DNA of 7,456 bases from Balneola sp. GTDB taxonomy: Bacteria > Bacteroidota > Rhodothermia > Balneolales > Balneolaceae. A program made the position numbers and the translations under genes. How positions within the stretch are numbered: the first letter of the stretch is position 1; each line of letters opens with the position of its first letter. Below are positions 7,009-7,456 of the stretch, in pieces. Location of the stretch: assembly GCA_002730655.1 (NCBI GenBank), contig PCAT01000030.1, forward strand, positions 1-7,456, given 5' to 3'. Below the pieces are notes generated by a model that did not search any database, was not told the origin of the DNA, and worked only from the letters and a program-made list of their open reading frames with translations.

Positions 7009-7456
7009 ATGTATCATCACTATTTGGTGCTTTTGGCTTTATTTCTTTTTTATGGTCTTGCTGGTTGTTTGTTTCAACCTCAATTGACAGAGGTTAATTC
7101 TGATACACTTAGTGAGATTCAAGAAGATTTTCCAATCGATGGATTTGGATATTCTTCAAATATTGGTGTATTAGAACGTGGTCAGGTTCGAGCAAATCAA
7201 AGTTTGTATGAGCTGTTAGATGAAATGGGTATTTCAGAGCAGGTAATTTGGCAAGTTTCTAATGAATTGAAGCAGAGATTAGGTTTTCGATTTTTAAAAC
7301 AAAACCAAATATACTATCGATATCGAAAGCACAATAACTTAGATGTTATAAACTATGCACCAGTACTAATCTTAATGGAATCCAATGTAAGATACATAAA
7401 AATAGATTTGAACGATGATATCCTTGTTCAGGCATCTGCTAAACCAATTAAAATAT
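7009..7456 (+). CDS. Lipoprotein, M23-type metallopeptidase N-terminus (partial)
   Basis: An open frame begins at ATG 7009, the first ATG after an in-frame TGA at 6967-6969, and runs off the window with 149 codons visible. Residues 1-20 form a lipoprotein signal peptide with a long hydrophobic core and lipobox LAGC (17-20), so Cys20 should be lipidated and the protein anchored in the envelope. After a short acidic linker comes LERGQVRANQSLYELLDEMG (55-74), the start of the OapA/LysM-like propeptide region usual before M23 LytM domains. The next part (about 78-149: V-x-x-V-S, F-x-F-L-K-Q-N-Q-I-Y-Y-R-Y, then Y-I-K-I-D-L-N-D-D-I) matches the N-terminal domain of Bacteroidota M23 endopeptidases. 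Those enzymes cut peptidoglycan cross-links. The catalytic HxxxD and HxH motifs would lie beyond the window, so activity is unproven. No Shine-Dalgarno is seen. Confidence 0.72.
   Translation, partial: MYHHYLVLLALFLFYGLAGCLFQPQLTEVNSDTLSEIQEDFPIDGFGYSSNIGVLERGQVRANQSLYELLDEMGISEQVIWQVSNELKQRLGFRFLKQNQIYYRYRKHNNLDVINYAPVLILMESNVRYIKIDLNDDILVQASAKPIKI

Noticed and set aside
1..7456. A defence island, mobile element, CRISPR array or biosynthetic cluster
   Set aside because: No transposase, integrase, repeat-spacer pattern, toxin-antitoxin pair or synthase domain is present; every long frame is accounted for by housekeeping or envelope genes.

Overview
The window holds four complete minus-strand genes that form one tight operon (transcribed from about 6676 down to 188). 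A truncated plus-strand gene lies at each edge. The DNA is AT-rich, the short intergenic regions are even more so, and Shine-Dalgarno use is patchy: clear before mfd, weak or absent elsewhere. The upstream pair of the operon are Bat-type ('aerotolerance') genes, which are typical of Bacteroidota and their relatives. The lipid-anchored M23 peptidase N-terminus also resembles Bacteroidota proteins. A member of the Bacteroidota/Balneolota/Rhodothermota group is the best inference; the exact phylum cannot be fixed from this sequence.

Layout, left to right. Positions 1-201 (+) carry the last 66 codons of an M42-family aminopeptidase. It runs tail-to-tail into the threonylcarbamoyl-AMP synthase gene (sua5, 188-1237, -), and the two stop codons sit at the two ends of a 14-bp near-palindromic overlap. 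Next comes mfd (1240-4599, -), the transcription-repair coupling factor. It is followed by a BatA-like VWA-domain membrane protein (4602-5600, -) and a membrane protein with a signal peptide, a beta-rich periplasmic region, one TM helix and a cytosolic helical domain (5597-6676, -). The operon junctions are 4 bp of overlap, 2 bp and 2 bp, so all four genes are almost certainly co-transcribed and probably translationally coupled. A 332-bp noncoding region (6677-7008) separates the operon from a divergent lipoprotein gene (7009 to beyond 7456, +) that looks like the N-terminus of an M23-type cell-wall metallopeptidase.

Functionally, the operon joins two envelope genes (a MIDAS-bearing VWA protein and its membrane partner) to two information-processing housekeeping genes (coupled DNA repair and the first step of tRNA t6A synthesis). 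No shared pathway is evident, so this looks like co-expression rather than a single system. The usual moxR, DUF58 and batB-batE neighbours of bat genes are not in this window. I see no mobile element, CRISPR array, tRNA, rRNA or defence locus, and no convincing novel system. The points most worth a second look are the reduced bat/mfd/sua5 operon, the palindromic convergent gene end, an insertion in Sua5, and paired short dyads in the divergent intergenic region.
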